A DNA stretch of 13,056 nt, taken from positions 1 through 13,056 of the forward strand of contig CAIYTL010000060.1 in the NCBI GenBank assembly GCA_903929105.1. The letters are read 5' to 3'. A model generated the notes under the pieces. The model did no database searches. It was not told where the DNA came from and worked only from the letters and a program-made list of their open reading frames with translations. Positions 1 to 6,648 of the stretch are shown here, one piece after another. A program made the position numbers and the translations under genes. This DNA comes from an uncultured Micrococcales bacterium (GTDB lineage: Bacteria > Actinomycetota > Actinomycetes > Actinomycetales > Microbacteriaceae). Each line of letters begins with the position of its first letter. Position 1 is the stretch's first letter.

Positions 1-398
1 ATAGCCACAGCTTTTGAAGCTCTGGAGCGTTTGCCTTGTGCCAACGACACGATGCCTTCGTCGCCAGCAACAAAAACGCGAGCGCCTGGTCGTTTCATTA
101 GTTCGTCAGCCAGCGTTTTTTCAAGGTCGCGAACGCGCTTCTTGAGTTCAGCGTTTTGGTTTTCTAGTTCAAGAATTCGACGGATGCCCTCAAGGCTCAC
201 ACCCTCTGACGAAAGCTGTGCGATTGTGCGCAACTGCGCAATGTTGCGCATGGTGTATCGACGTGATTGACCTGAGGTGCGGCTCGGGCTGACCAAACCC
301 ATGCGGTCGTATTGCCGCAGGGTTTGGGGGTGCATGATTGCCAGTTCGGCCGCGACTGAAATCACAAACATTGGTGTGTTTTCGTCGAACTCCTGCAT
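1..398 (-). CDS. hspR: HspR, MerR-family heat-shock repressor (C-terminus cut by window edge)
   Basis: Repressor of the dnaK operon that binds HAIR inverted repeats, in known cases with DnaK as co-repressor. The reading frame runs from ATG at 398 to the left edge without a stop, giving 132 complete residues. A MerR-type winged helix-turn-helix opens the protein (about residues 10-80), with FVISVAAELA, HPQTLRQYDRMGLVSPSR and the wing RRYTMRNIAQL, all strongly HspR-like. A heptad-like helix follows (ILELENQNAELKKRVRDLEKTL, about 76-97), the expected dimerisation coiled coil, then a basic tail (GKRSRASK). The start ATG overlaps the dnaJ stop by one base (TGATG), and with no good Shine-Dalgarno nearby it is probably translationally coupled. 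Last gene visible in the operon. Family length is about 125-150 residues, so little should be missing. Confidence 0.95.
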   Translation of the reverse strand, partial: MQEFDENTPMFVISVAAELAIMHPQTLRQYDRMGLVSPSRTSGQSRRYTMRNIAQLRTIAQLSSEGVSLEGIRRILELENQNAELKKRVRDLEKTLADELMKRPGARVFVAGDEGIVSLAQGKRSRASKAVA

Positions 399-1330
399 CA
401 CAGCAAACCAGCCCTAAGCAACAGGTCGGCTCTTGGGTCTTCGTCGCTGAGCTCGGCTGCAAATGACGTTAGCAGTTCAACGGCTTTTGCATTAACGTGT
501 GTGGGCACAGCGATTTCGACAGTGGCCAACAGGTCGCCGGTGCCTTTGCTGGTTTCAACGCCTCTGCCTTTGACTCGCAGAACTCGACCGTTTGGTGTGC
601 CCGGCGCGACTTTTAGTTTTACCGGTTCGCCGCCGAGGGTAGGCACTTGAATCGTTGCGCCTACGACCGCTTCTGCAAATGCAACTGGAACAGTGACTCG
701 AAGGTTGAGTCCATCGCGCGTGAATACCGGGTGGGATTTTACGTTCACGGTGACTAATAGGTCACCTGCTGGGCCGCCGTTCGGCGACGGGTAACCTTTG
801 CCGCGCACTTTGACTTTTGAACCGTCGTTTATGCCCGCAGGAATTTTCACGCTCAACGGTTCTTCGCCTTCGAGGCGCAACTTTTCAGTTGTTCCTTTGA
901 TCGAGTCGATGAAGTTGATTGTGATCGAGACGCTTTTGTCTTGGCCTGGTTGCGGGCCAAAACCTCGACCGCCGAAGCCGCCGCCGAATGGGCTGCCGCC
1001 GCCGAAGCCGCCGCCAAAAATGTTGCTAAACACGTCTTCGAATCCGCCAGCATTTTGACCTGGGCCACCGGCACCTTGCGTGAACCTAGCTCCACCGCCC
1101 ATAGCGCGAACCGCATCGTATTCTTTGCGTTGTTCGGCGTCACTTAAAACTGAATAGGCTTCGCTGATTTCTTTGAAGCGTGCTTCGGCTTTGGCATCGC
1201 CTGGGTTTGAATCTGGGTGAAATTGGCGTGCAAGTTTGCGATAGACCTTTTTAAGCTCAGCTTCGCTAACGTCTTTAGCTACGCCCAGAATTTTGTAGAA
1301 GTCTTTGTCGAACCAGTCTTGACTTGCCAT
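398..1330 (-). CDS. dnaJ: DnaJ-type co-chaperone lacking the zinc-finger domain
   Basis: Hsp40 that delivers substrates to DnaK and stimulates its ATPase in the cytoplasm. The J domain covers about residues 8-75 with the catalytic HPD at 38-40. A Gly/Phe-rich linker follows (about 77-128), then two substrate-binding beta domains (about 133-210 and 211-285), and a short C-terminal dimerisation tail. There are no CxxCxGxG repeats at all and no cysteine in the whole 310-residue protein, so this is a class B (CbpA/DnaJ2-like) architecture in the position where many actinobacteria carry zinc-finger DnaJ1. Six bases separate its ATG from the grpE stop, and its TGA overlaps the hspR ATG. An AAGGG lies about 13 bases upstream of the start. 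The symbol follows operon position; cbpA would be an equally fair family name. Confidence 0.96.
   Translation of the reverse strand: MASQDWFDKDFYKILGVAKDVSEAELKKVYRKLARQFHPDSNPGDAKAEARFKEISEAYSVLSDAEQRKEYDAVRAMGGGARFTQGAGGPGQNAGGFEDVFSNIFGGGFGGGSPFGGGFGGRGFGPQPGQDKSVSITINFIDSIKGTTEKLRLEGEEPLSVKIPAGINDGSKVKVRGKGYPSPNGGPAGDLLVTVNVKSHPVFTRDGLNLRVTVPVAFAEAVVGATIQVPTLGGEPVKLKVAPGTPNGRVLRVKGRGVETSKGTGDLLATVEIAVPTHVNAKAVELLTSFAAELSDEDPRADLLLRAGLL
969..1015. repeat. 17-bp direct repeat encoding the Gly/Phe linker of DnaJ
   Basis: CCGCCGAAGCCGCCGCC occurs at 969-985 and again at 999-1015, exactly 30 bp (10 codons) apart and in frame. It encodes the repeated glycine/phenylalanine segments of the DnaJ linker (FGGGFGG, then SPFGGGFGG). 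The neighbouring bases are also GCC-rich. It looks like an in-frame tandem duplication inside a flexible region, and a possible site of length change by replication slippage. Confidence 0.8.
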
Positions 1331-1336
1331 TTGAGA

Positions 1337-1894
1337 TTACCCTTCGGCAGGAATAAAAACTGCCACCTTGGCTGGACGAATAACTCGATCGCCAAGCGTG
1401 AAACCCTGTTCGATTACATCGCCAACGGTGTTTTCGGTGACTTCTGGGTTGGGCAGCTGAACGAGCGCGTCGTGCAGCTCTGGGTTGAACTTTTCACCTT
1501 TTTCGCCGAACGCCTTTAACCCGAACTTATCGCCGGCTGCGCGAATCTTGGTGGCTACCGCAGCGAACGGCGAGCCTTCTAGATCGCCATGTGCTTCGGC
1601 CCTGGTGAGGTCATCGAGTGCTGGCAAGAATGCTCGCAGAACTTCGGCGATTGCAGCGTTGCGTGCTAAATCGCGGTCGCGTTCCACCCGGTTTTTGTAG
1701 TTCACAAACTCGGCTTGCAGGCGTTGAAGATCACCGAGCAACTCGGCCTCTTTGCTGATTGCTGCGTTGAGGTCGGCTAGCTCTTGGTCAAGCTCATCGA
1801 GTGGTGCTTGAGCAGCACCTGAGTCTTGCGACTCAGGTGCTGCCTCGGCTGCAGTTTCGGCAGCTGAATTCTGTGCGTCGAAGTCTTCGGCCAT
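1337..1894 (-). CDS. grpE: GrpE, nucleotide exchange factor for DnaK
   Basis: Releases ADP from DnaK to reset the chaperone cycle, acting as a cytoplasmic dimer. The 185-residue protein has a disordered Ala/Glu/Gln-rich N-terminus (about 1-33), a long dimerising helix (about 34-75, with LQRLQAEFVNYKNRVERD), a four-helix-bundle region (about 78-125) and the C-terminal beta domain that contacts DnaK. The family signatures are FNPELHDAL (136-144) and EQGFTLGDRVIRPAKVAV (162-179). Its ATG at 1894 overlaps the dnaK stop by one base (TAATG), which implies translational coupling, and dnaJ starts 6 bases after its stop. Codons 18-28 form a perfect inverted repeat, described separately. Confidence 0.97.
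   Translation of the reverse strand: MAEDFDAQNSAAETAAEAAPESQDSGAAQAPLDELDQELADLNAAISKEAELLGDLQRLQAEFVNYKNRVERDRDLARNAAIAEVLRAFLPALDDLTRAEAHGDLEGSPFAAVATKIRAAGDKFGLKAFGEKGEKFNPELHDALVQLPNPEVTENTVGDVIEQGFTLGDRVIRPAKVAVFIPAEG
1812..1843 (-). promoter_or_regulatory. Perfect 14-bp inverted repeat with GCAA loop inside grpE
   Basis: On the plus strand GCAGCACCTGAGTC (1812-1825) is followed by TTGC and then its exact reverse complement (1830-1843). In the grpE mRNA (minus strand) this reads as a 14-bp stem closed by GCAA, a GNRA-class tetraloop, starting 51 nt after the start codon at codons 18-28. No U-run follows, so it is not a standard intrinsic terminator. A third arm, GGTGCT at 1803-1808, can pair with AGCACC at 1814-1819 instead, so two mutually exclusive hairpins are possible. 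The inverted repeat is seen directly; a role in mRNA processing, stability or translation is inference. It lies in a low-complexity Ala-rich segment where protein constraint is weak. Confidence 0.6.
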
Positions 1895-3726
1895 TACTTG
1901 GTTTCTTCTTCGTCAACAACTTCAGCGTCAACTACGTCTTCGCCGTTAGCCTCGGCGCCAGCTTCGCCTTCGGCTGGGGTTGCCGCATAAATTGCTTCGC
2001 CCAGTTTTTGCTGCGACTCAACTAGCGTGTCGTAGGCAGTTTTGACTGCATCGTTGTCTTCGCCGGCGAGCGCAGTCTTTAGAGCGTCAACGTCGGCCTG
2101 AACCGAAGTCTTGACGTCTTCAGGCAGCTTCTCGTCGTTCTCTTTGATTAGCTTTTCGATGCCATAAACCAACTGCTCTGCGCTGTTGCGAGTTTCTTGT
2201 TCTTCTCGACGCTTTTTGTCTTCGGCTGCGTGCTCTTCGGCTTCGCGAACCATGCGTTCGATATCTTCTTTTGGCAAGCTGCCGCCACCGGTGATGGTAA
2301 CTGACTGCTCTTTGCCGGTGCCTTTGTCTTTTGCCGAAACGTGCACGATGCCGTTTGCGTCAATGTCGAAGGTGACCTCAACCTGTGGCACACCGCGCGG
2401 TGCTGGTGCGATTCCGGTTAGCTCGAAGTTGCCGAGTGACTTGTTGTCGCGGGTGAACTCGCGCTCGCCCTGATAAACCTGAATCGAAACCGAAGGCTGG
2501 TTGTCAGCTGCGGTCGAGAAGGTTTCGCTTCGCTTGGTCGGAATCGCGGTGTTGCGTTCGATCAGCTTGGTCATGATTCCACCAACGGTTTCGATACCCA
2601 GCGATAGCGGGGTTACGTCGATTAGCAGAACGTCTTTGCGCTCACCTTTTAGAACACCGGCCTGAAGCGATGCACCCACGGCAACAACCTCGTCAGGGTT
2701 TACGCCCTTGTTTGGTTCTTTGCCACCGGTGAGGCTCTTAACTAGCTCGCTGATTGCAGGCATGCGGGTTGAGCCACCCACCAAAACAACGTGTGCGATG
2801 TCGCCAACTTTTACGCCTGCTTCTTTGATTACGTCGTTGAATGGCTGTTTGGTGCGGTCAACTAGGTCGGCTGTCATCTGCTCGAACTGAGCGCGGGTTA
2901 GCGTCTCATCGAGGTTGGCGGGGCCGTTTTCGGTTAGTGAAAGGTATGGCAATTGAATGCTGGCCTGAGTTGCCTGTGACAATTCTTTTTTGGCCTGCTC
3001 AGCTGCTTCTTTTAGACGCTGCAGCGCGATCTTGTCTTTTGAAACGTCGACGCCGGTGGTCTCTTTGAACTTCTTCACTAGGTGCTCAACAATGCGCTGG
3101 TCCCAGTCGTCGCCGCCGAGGCGGTTGTCACCTGAGGTGGCTCGAACCTGAATGGTCGAGAAGTCATCGTCTTTGCCAACTTCGAGCAGTGAAACGTCGA
3201 AGGTTCCGCCACCAAGGTCGAACACAAGAATGAGCTCGTCTTCTTTACCTTTATCTAGGCCGTATGCCAAAGCTGCCGCGGTTGGCTCGTTGATGATGCG
3301 CAACACGTTTAGACCGGCGATCTCGCCTGCGTCTTTGGTTGCTTGACGCTCTGCGTCGTTGAAATATGCGGGAACAGTGATGACAGCGTCGGTCACTGCT
3401 TCACCCAGGTAAGTCTCGGCGTCGCGCTTTAGCTTTGCCAAAATGCGGGCGCTGATTTCTTGCGGGGTGTATTTCTTTTCGTCGACTGCGAAGGTCCAGT
3501 CGGTGCCCATGTGGCGCTTGACTGATGCGATGGTGCGGTCAACGTTGGTTACTGCCTGACGCTTTGCGGTTTCGCCGACCAAGATTTCGCCGTCTTTGGT
3601 GAATGCTACGACTGAAGGTGTGGTGCGAAAACCTTCGGCGTTTGCGATAACGGTTGGTTCGCCACCTTCGAGAACAGCTACTGCTGAGTTGGTGGTTCCT
3701 AGGTCGATGCCTACTGCACGAGCCAT
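1894..3726 (-). CDS. dnaK: DnaK, Hsp70 molecular chaperone
   Basis: ATP-dependent chaperone that binds exposed hydrophobic segments. The nucleotide-binding domain (about 1-360) shows the phosphate-1 motif GIDLGTTNSA (6-15), VPAYFND (118-124), INEPTAAALAYG (145-156), the phosphate-2 motif DLGGGTFDVS (170-179) and the adenosine motif LVGGSTRMP (315-323). The interdomain linker DVLLIDVTPLSLGIET (365-380) leads into the substrate-binding beta sandwich (to about 480), a helical lid (to about 580) and an acidic tail ending EEETK. At 610 residues it has the usual Gram-positive length. AAGGAG ends 7 bases before the ATG and fixes the start. First gene of the operon, with two HAIR operators upstream; the stop overlaps the grpE start. 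Confidence 0.99.
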   Translation of the reverse strand: MARAVGIDLGTTNSAVAVLEGGEPTVIANAEGFRTTPSVVAFTKDGEILVGETAKRQAVTNVDRTIASVKRHMGTDWTFAVDEKKYTPQEISARILAKLKRDAETYLGEAVTDAVITVPAYFNDAERQATKDAGEIAGLNVLRIINEPTAAALAYGLDKGKEDELILVFDLGGGTFDVSLLEVGKDDDFSTIQVRATSGDNRLGGDDWDQRIVEHLVKKFKETTGVDVSKDKIALQRLKEAAEQAKKELSQATQASIQLPYLSLTENGPANLDETLTRAQFEQMTADLVDRTKQPFNDVIKEAGVKVGDIAHVVLVGGSTRMPAISELVKSLTGGKEPNKGVNPDEVVAVGASLQAGVLKGERKDVLLIDVTPLSLGIETVGGIMTKLIERNTAIPTKRSETFSTAADNQPSVSIQVYQGEREFTRDNKSLGNFELTGIAPAPRGVPQVEVTFDIDANGIVHVSAKDKGTGKEQSVTITGGGSLPKEDIERMVREAEEHAAEDKKRREEQETRNSAEQLVYGIEKLIKENDEKLPEDVKTSVQADVDALKTALAGEDNDAVKTAYDTLVESQQKLGEAIYAATPAEGEAGAEANGEDVVDAEVVDEEETK

Positions 3727-3733
3727 GTGGTGT

Positions 3734-3739
3734 CTCCTT
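3734..3739 (-). promoter_or_regulatory. dnaK ribosome binding site
   Basis: AAGGAG on the minus strand, with 7 bases before the ATG at 3726. It is the strongest Shine-Dalgarno in the window; most other genes here are coupled or have weak sites. Confidence 0.85.
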
Positions 3740-3755
3740 GTTTGTTGCTTGATTA

Positions 3756-3784
3756 TTTATCGGATGTTTGTTGCTTCGACTCAA
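3756..3784 (-). promoter_or_regulatory. Candidate proximal dnaK promoter
   Basis: TTGAGT (3784-3779) and GATAAA (3761-3756) lie 17 bp apart on the minus strand, each matching 4 of 6 sigma-70 consensus bases. It would give a leader of about 22 nt that contains the strong AAGGAG. Its -35 element coincides with a CTCAA/TTGAG half-site pair at 3780-3791, so HspR could block it. It competes with the distal candidate, and the sequence alone does not decide between them. Confidence 0.4.
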
Positions 3785-3785
3785 A

Positions 3786-3806
3786 GTTGAGCCGATTTGA
3801 CTCAAG
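3786..3806. promoter_or_regulatory. HAIR operator 1 (HspR-binding inverted repeat)
   Basis: GTTGAGC-N7-ACTCAAG matches the known HAIR consensus CTTGAGT-N7-ACTCAAG with an exact right arm and a left arm differing only at its two end bases. It sits just downstream of, and overlaps by two bases, the -10 of the distal dnaK promoter candidate, a position where a repressor would block initiation. An extra CTCAA half-site at 3780-3784 flanks it. Confidence 0.85.
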
Positions 3807-3833
3807 TTTTGCACGAGGTTTGCATCGTGTCAA
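3805..3833 (-). promoter_or_regulatory. Candidate distal dnaK promoter
   Basis: A perfect TTGACA (3833-3828) is followed after exactly 17 bp by AAAACT (3810-3805), a poor -10 with 3 of 6 matches. Initiation would fall near 3798, inside HAIR operator 1, and leave a leader of about 70 nt. The promoter is framed by the two HAIR sites, which fits HspR repression with heat induction. Confidence 0.5.
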
Positions 3834-3848
3834 GTATTTGCTGCCAAA

Positions 3849-3869
3849 GTTGAGTCAAGTTCACTCAAC
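3849..3869. promoter_or_regulatory. HAIR operator 2 (HspR-binding inverted repeat)
   Basis: GTTGAGT-N7-ACTCAAC is a perfect 7-bp inverted repeat with the 7-bp spacer typical of HAIR, differing from consensus only at the outermost base of each arm. Its centre lies 63 bp from that of operator 1, about six helical turns, so both sites would face the same side of the DNA. It lies upstream of the distal dnaK -35 and about 80 bp before the divergent permease gene. Confidence 0.85.
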
Positions 3870-3888
3870 CTTCAGGTTCAAGGTTGAG
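3864..3888. repeat. 9-bp inverted repeat sharing an arm with HAIR operator 2
   Basis: CTCAACCTT (3864-3872), a 7-base spacer, then its exact complement AAGGTTGAG (3880-3888). The left arm contains the CTCAA half-site of HAIR operator 2, and the right arm adds a further TTGAG half-site in the reverse arrangement. It might be an accessory HspR contact, an operator for the permease gene, or chance. Confidence 0.5.
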
Positions 3889-3937
3889 ATGAAGTAACGA
3901 GTGGGCCGCAGGGCATCCGCGCATAAAAATTTGTCGG

Positions 3938-3943
3938 TAATCT
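3938..3943 (+). promoter_or_regulatory. Candidate -10 for a leaderless permease transcript
   Basis: TAATCT is followed by six bases and then the ATG at 3950, the spacing at which transcription would start on the A of the start codon. No convincing -35 is visible and only a weak GAAG lies before the start. The same CGGTAATCT-N6-ATG arrangement precedes dcd, which supports it being real. Confidence 0.5.
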
Positions 3944-3949
3944 GAAGCC

Positions 3950-5329
3950 ATGACTGTTAGCAACGGCGCAACAACCTCTAGCCCGCAGCAAGACCTAACC
4001 CCAACCAGATGCAAACTCGCTACCTGGTCTTGGGCGCTCTGGGACTGGGCCGAGCAGCCATACCCCACCATCATTCAGACCTTCATTTTTGCGACCTACC
4101 TGGCGTCAGACTATTTCGGCAACCCAGACGACATCTCGGCGCAGATTGGCGCATTCAATGTGGTAGCCGGAATCATTGTCGCTCTCACAGCCCCAATGTT
4201 TGGCCGGCGCAGCGACAACAACGGCACCCGCAAACGCTGGCTGCTAATCAACACCGCGATTTTGATTGCAATCACCGGCGCCTCATATTTTGTGATGCCA
4301 AACCCAAGCTTTTTGGTCTTCGGCCTTGCGCTCTATGCCATTGGCAACGTGGTGCAAGAGATCTCATTCATCAACTACTACGCCATGTTGCCTCAGCTGG
4401 TCAGCAAGAAAAACGTGGGCAAAGTTTCGGGTTTTGCCTGGGGTCTCGGCTATGTCGGCGGCATCATCTTGCTGCTAATGGCATTGGTCGGATGGGTCTT
4501 GCCACCTAAAGCAACTCCCGCAGAAGCCACCTGGTTCAACATCACAACGGCAAACGCCGAAAACATTCGTTTCATCTTTTTGTTAGCGGCGGCATGGATG
4601 CTGCTGTTCACGATTCCGCTCGCCATTTTTGTGCCAGAAATTAAAGCAAAGACCGTCGGCCGCAAAGAGACCATCGTCGAAAGCTACCGTGGGTTGATTC
4701 GCCAAGTTATCGACCTTGGCAAACGTTCACCAGACGCTCTGAAGTTCTTGATTGCATCGGCAATCTATCGCGACGGCCTGGCGGGTGTTTTCATTTATGG
4801 AGCGATTTTGGGCAAAGTTGTGTTTGGCTTTGACACCACACACGTGATTTATTTCGGAATCGCAGCAAACATCGTGGCAGCGTTAGGCGCAGCACTCGGC
4901 GGCTGGCTCGATGACAAGATTGGCACCAAAAACACCATCGTCGGTTCGCTAGTCGGTTTGATTCTGGCCGGCGTATTCGTGTTCATCGGAGCCATCAGTT
5001 GCAGTGACCCTCGCGCCAACACCTGGATCTATTGGATCGGGGGGCTCGCCCTGTGCCTGTTTGTGGGCCCAGCTCAAGCGTCGAGCCGCACCTTCGTTGC
5101 AAGGTTCACGCCGGTCGGCCGCGAAGGCGAAATTTATGGCCTGTATCAAACCACCGGTCGCGCCGCCTCGTTCATGAGTTCACTGTTCTGGACTCTATCG
5201 ATTGCCATCGTTGGCCTATTCATCGGTTCAGGCGCAACCATCTATGGCATCTTGGGCATCATTGTGGTGTTGGTGTTTGGTCTGGTGCTTTTGCTTCGCG
5301 TGCATCCGGCACCAAAAATTGCCGACTAA
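3950..5329 (+). CDS. UMF1/Atg22-like major facilitator superfamily permease
   Basis: Integral membrane transporter of unknown substrate. The opening WALWDWAEQPYPTIIQTF (about residues 28-45) is the N-terminal signature of the UMF1 group, which is related to the yeast vacuolar effluxer Atg22. An MFS motif-A-like loop follows TM2 (APMFGRRSDNNGTRKRW, 81-97), and SGFAWGLGYVGG (160-171) is typical of the group. Hydrophobic stretches across the 459 residues suit 12 membrane helices, with a long loop near 180-205. The start at 3950 gives a normal cytoplasmic N-terminus and follows a candidate leaderless promoter. It diverges from the dnaK operon, sharing the HAIR region, and converges on the GH125 gene 29 bp away. 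Family assignment is firm, but substrate and direction of transport cannot be read from sequence. Confidence 0.93.
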   Translation: MTVSNGATTSSPQQDLTPTRCKLATWSWALWDWAEQPYPTIIQTFIFATYLASDYFGNPDDISAQIGAFNVVAGIIVALTAPMFGRRSDNNGTRKRWLLINTAILIAITGASYFVMPNPSFLVFGLALYAIGNVVQEISFINYYAMLPQLVSKKNVGKVSGFAWGLGYVGGIILLLMALVGWVLPPKATPAEATWFNITTANAENIRFIFLLAAAWMLLFTIPLAIFVPEIKAKTVGRKETIVESYRGLIRQVIDLGKRSPDALKFLIASAIYRDGLAGVFIYGAILGKVVFGFDTTHVIYFGIAANIVAALGAALGGWLDDKIGTKNTIVGSLVGLILAGVFVFIGAISCSDPRANTWIYWIGGLALCLFVGPAQASSRTFVARFTPVGREGEIYGLYQTTGRAASFMSSLFWTLSIAIVGLFIGSGATIYGILGIIVVLVFGLVLLLRVHPAPKIAD

Positions 5330-5339
5330 GCGCCTTAGT
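5325..5339. terminator. Possible weak terminator hairpin between convergent genes
   Basis: ACTAAG-CGC-CTTAGT forms a 6-bp stem with a 3-base loop that begins within the last codons and stop of the permease gene and is followed by TTAGATTTT. An overlapping longer fold pairs GCCGA (5321-5325) with TCGGC (5363-5367), which could serve both directions. The stem is AT-rich and the T-run broken, so it is at best weak. Confidence 0.35.
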
Positions 5340-5358
5340 TAGATTTTGCGCGCCCAGC

Positions 5359-6642
5359 CTAATCGGCTTTGGCGCTGAGCCCGTTAACCTTGAGCACCAG
5401 GTGAACATAGGTAAGGTCAGCCCAGCTAAACCACTCGCGCGTAAACTTTGCGGGGTCATCAACATTGATTGACTCGTGCACGCGGCCGGTGCCCGCATCG
5501 GTGGTCTCAATCAACATGAGGCAGCGCGCCGACTCTTCGAGGTCGCTGGTTGTTAGCCCCTGAATGGCTAAAGCCAAAGGCCAAATGTTGCGACGCGGGG
5601 TGTGCGAACTATTGAGACCAGCCAAAAAGCGACCCTGAATAAACCTTGGGTTAAGGTCACTGAAAATCCACTTGCGCGTTAGCACATAGGTGGGGTCGTC
5701 GGGCGAACACCACCCCAAATAAGGCAACGACAGCAAGCTGGGCACGTTGGGGTCTTCGGTCAAAATCCGCGAACCTCTGCCATCAACCTCGAACGCATAA
5801 ATCGCACCGGCAATGTCGCCAACCTCACGAACCACCGTGCCGTGCTCGCGAACTGCATCGCCAATAGTTGAACCCAAAGAGGCTGACTGTGACGAAAGCT
5901 CAGTCTTGCCAAACTCTGAAGCAACCGAAGCCAGCTGGCCCAGAACTACTGAGGCGTGGGCGTTAGCGGGAATCAAATAAGGCAAAACACAGGCGTCATC
6001 GCTTGGCCTAAAGCCCGACCAACTGAGCCCCACCCGAGTGGCATGCGGCGCACCAAAACCTCGGTGACTTAGATAGTCTCGCTTTGGAGCAAACCGGCGC
6101 ACAAAACGATAACTCTTGCGCTCGTGATCTAACTCGGTTTCGATGATGCTGACCGCTAGTTTGGCCGCCCGCCAAAACCGCTCATCTAAATGATCTTTAT
6201 AGCCGGTAACTCGATACAGGCGCACCGCAAGATCAATGAAGGCTGCAAGCGAATCAAGCTCATACTTTCGCTCAAAAACCCAAGGGTTTTGGTCTTTGAA
6301 GTCTTTGTGCCAACCCCCGCCGTTTGGGGCATCGTTGAACGCATTTGCATAAGGGTCAATCAGAACATATTCAGCCTGGCGGCGACTGACTGCGCCAATG
6401 ATCTCTTCAACCTCGCCAGAACCATCGCAGGCTGCGAGCATCGGGCGCAACTGCCATGTGCTGTCGCGCAACCACATTGCAGGAATATCGCCGGTAGAAA
6501 CAAAAATGCTGCCGTCGTCAAGACGTTTTAGAGCAAGCTCAAACAGCCGCTCGACCGCCTCGGTAGCGCGAATAAAACGCTCAGGGGTGTCACGCTTTTC
6601 AAGTTCAGCGAGCAGGTTGCGAACCGCGAGCGGAACCCTCAT
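5359..6642 (-). CDS. GH125 family exo-alpha-1,6-mannosidase-like glycoside hydrolase
   Basis: Members of GH125 (formerly DUF1237) are metal-independent inverting exo-alpha-1,6-mannosidases. The 427 residues show the family blocks in order: STGDIPAMWLRDSTWQLRP (49-67), ERKYELDSL (124-132), LSWSGFRPSDDAC (206-218), NVPSLLSLPYLGW (299-311), RNIWPLALAIQGLT (351-364) and RVHESINVDDPAKFTREWF (387-405). By analogy with characterised members, the catalytic acid is expected in the FRPSDD block (D215 or D216) and the base in HES (E390); this is from memory of the family. There is no signal peptide or membrane helix, so it should be cytoplasmic. It starts 6 bases after the dcd stop with no clear Shine-Dalgarno, hence likely cotranscribed and coupled. 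No other carbohydrate genes are adjacent. Confidence 0.92.
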   Translation of the reverse strand: MRVPLAVRNLLAELEKRDTPERFIRATEAVERLFELALKRLDDGSIFVSTGDIPAMWLRDSTWQLRPMLAACDGSGEVEEIIGAVSRRQAEYVLIDPYANAFNDAPNGGGWHKDFKDQNPWVFERKYELDSLAAFIDLAVRLYRVTGYKDHLDERFWRAAKLAVSIIETELDHERKSYRFVRRFAPKRDYLSHRGFGAPHATRVGLSWSGFRPSDDACVLPYLIPANAHASVVLGQLASVASEFGKTELSSQSASLGSTIGDAVREHGTVVREVGDIAGAIYAFEVDGRGSRILTEDPNVPSLLSLPYLGWCSPDDPTYVLTRKWIFSDLNPRFIQGRFLAGLNSSHTPRRNIWPLALAIQGLTTSDLEESARCLMLIETTDAGTGRVHESINVDDPAKFTREWFSWADLTYVHLVLKVNGLSAKAD

Positions 6643-6648
6643 GATGCG

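Noticed and set aside
798..1147. Plus-strand open frames rich in Pro or Ala opposite the DnaJ G/F linker
   Set aside because: They are antisense to a strongly conserved gene, and their composition is explained by the GCC-rich complement of glycine codons.
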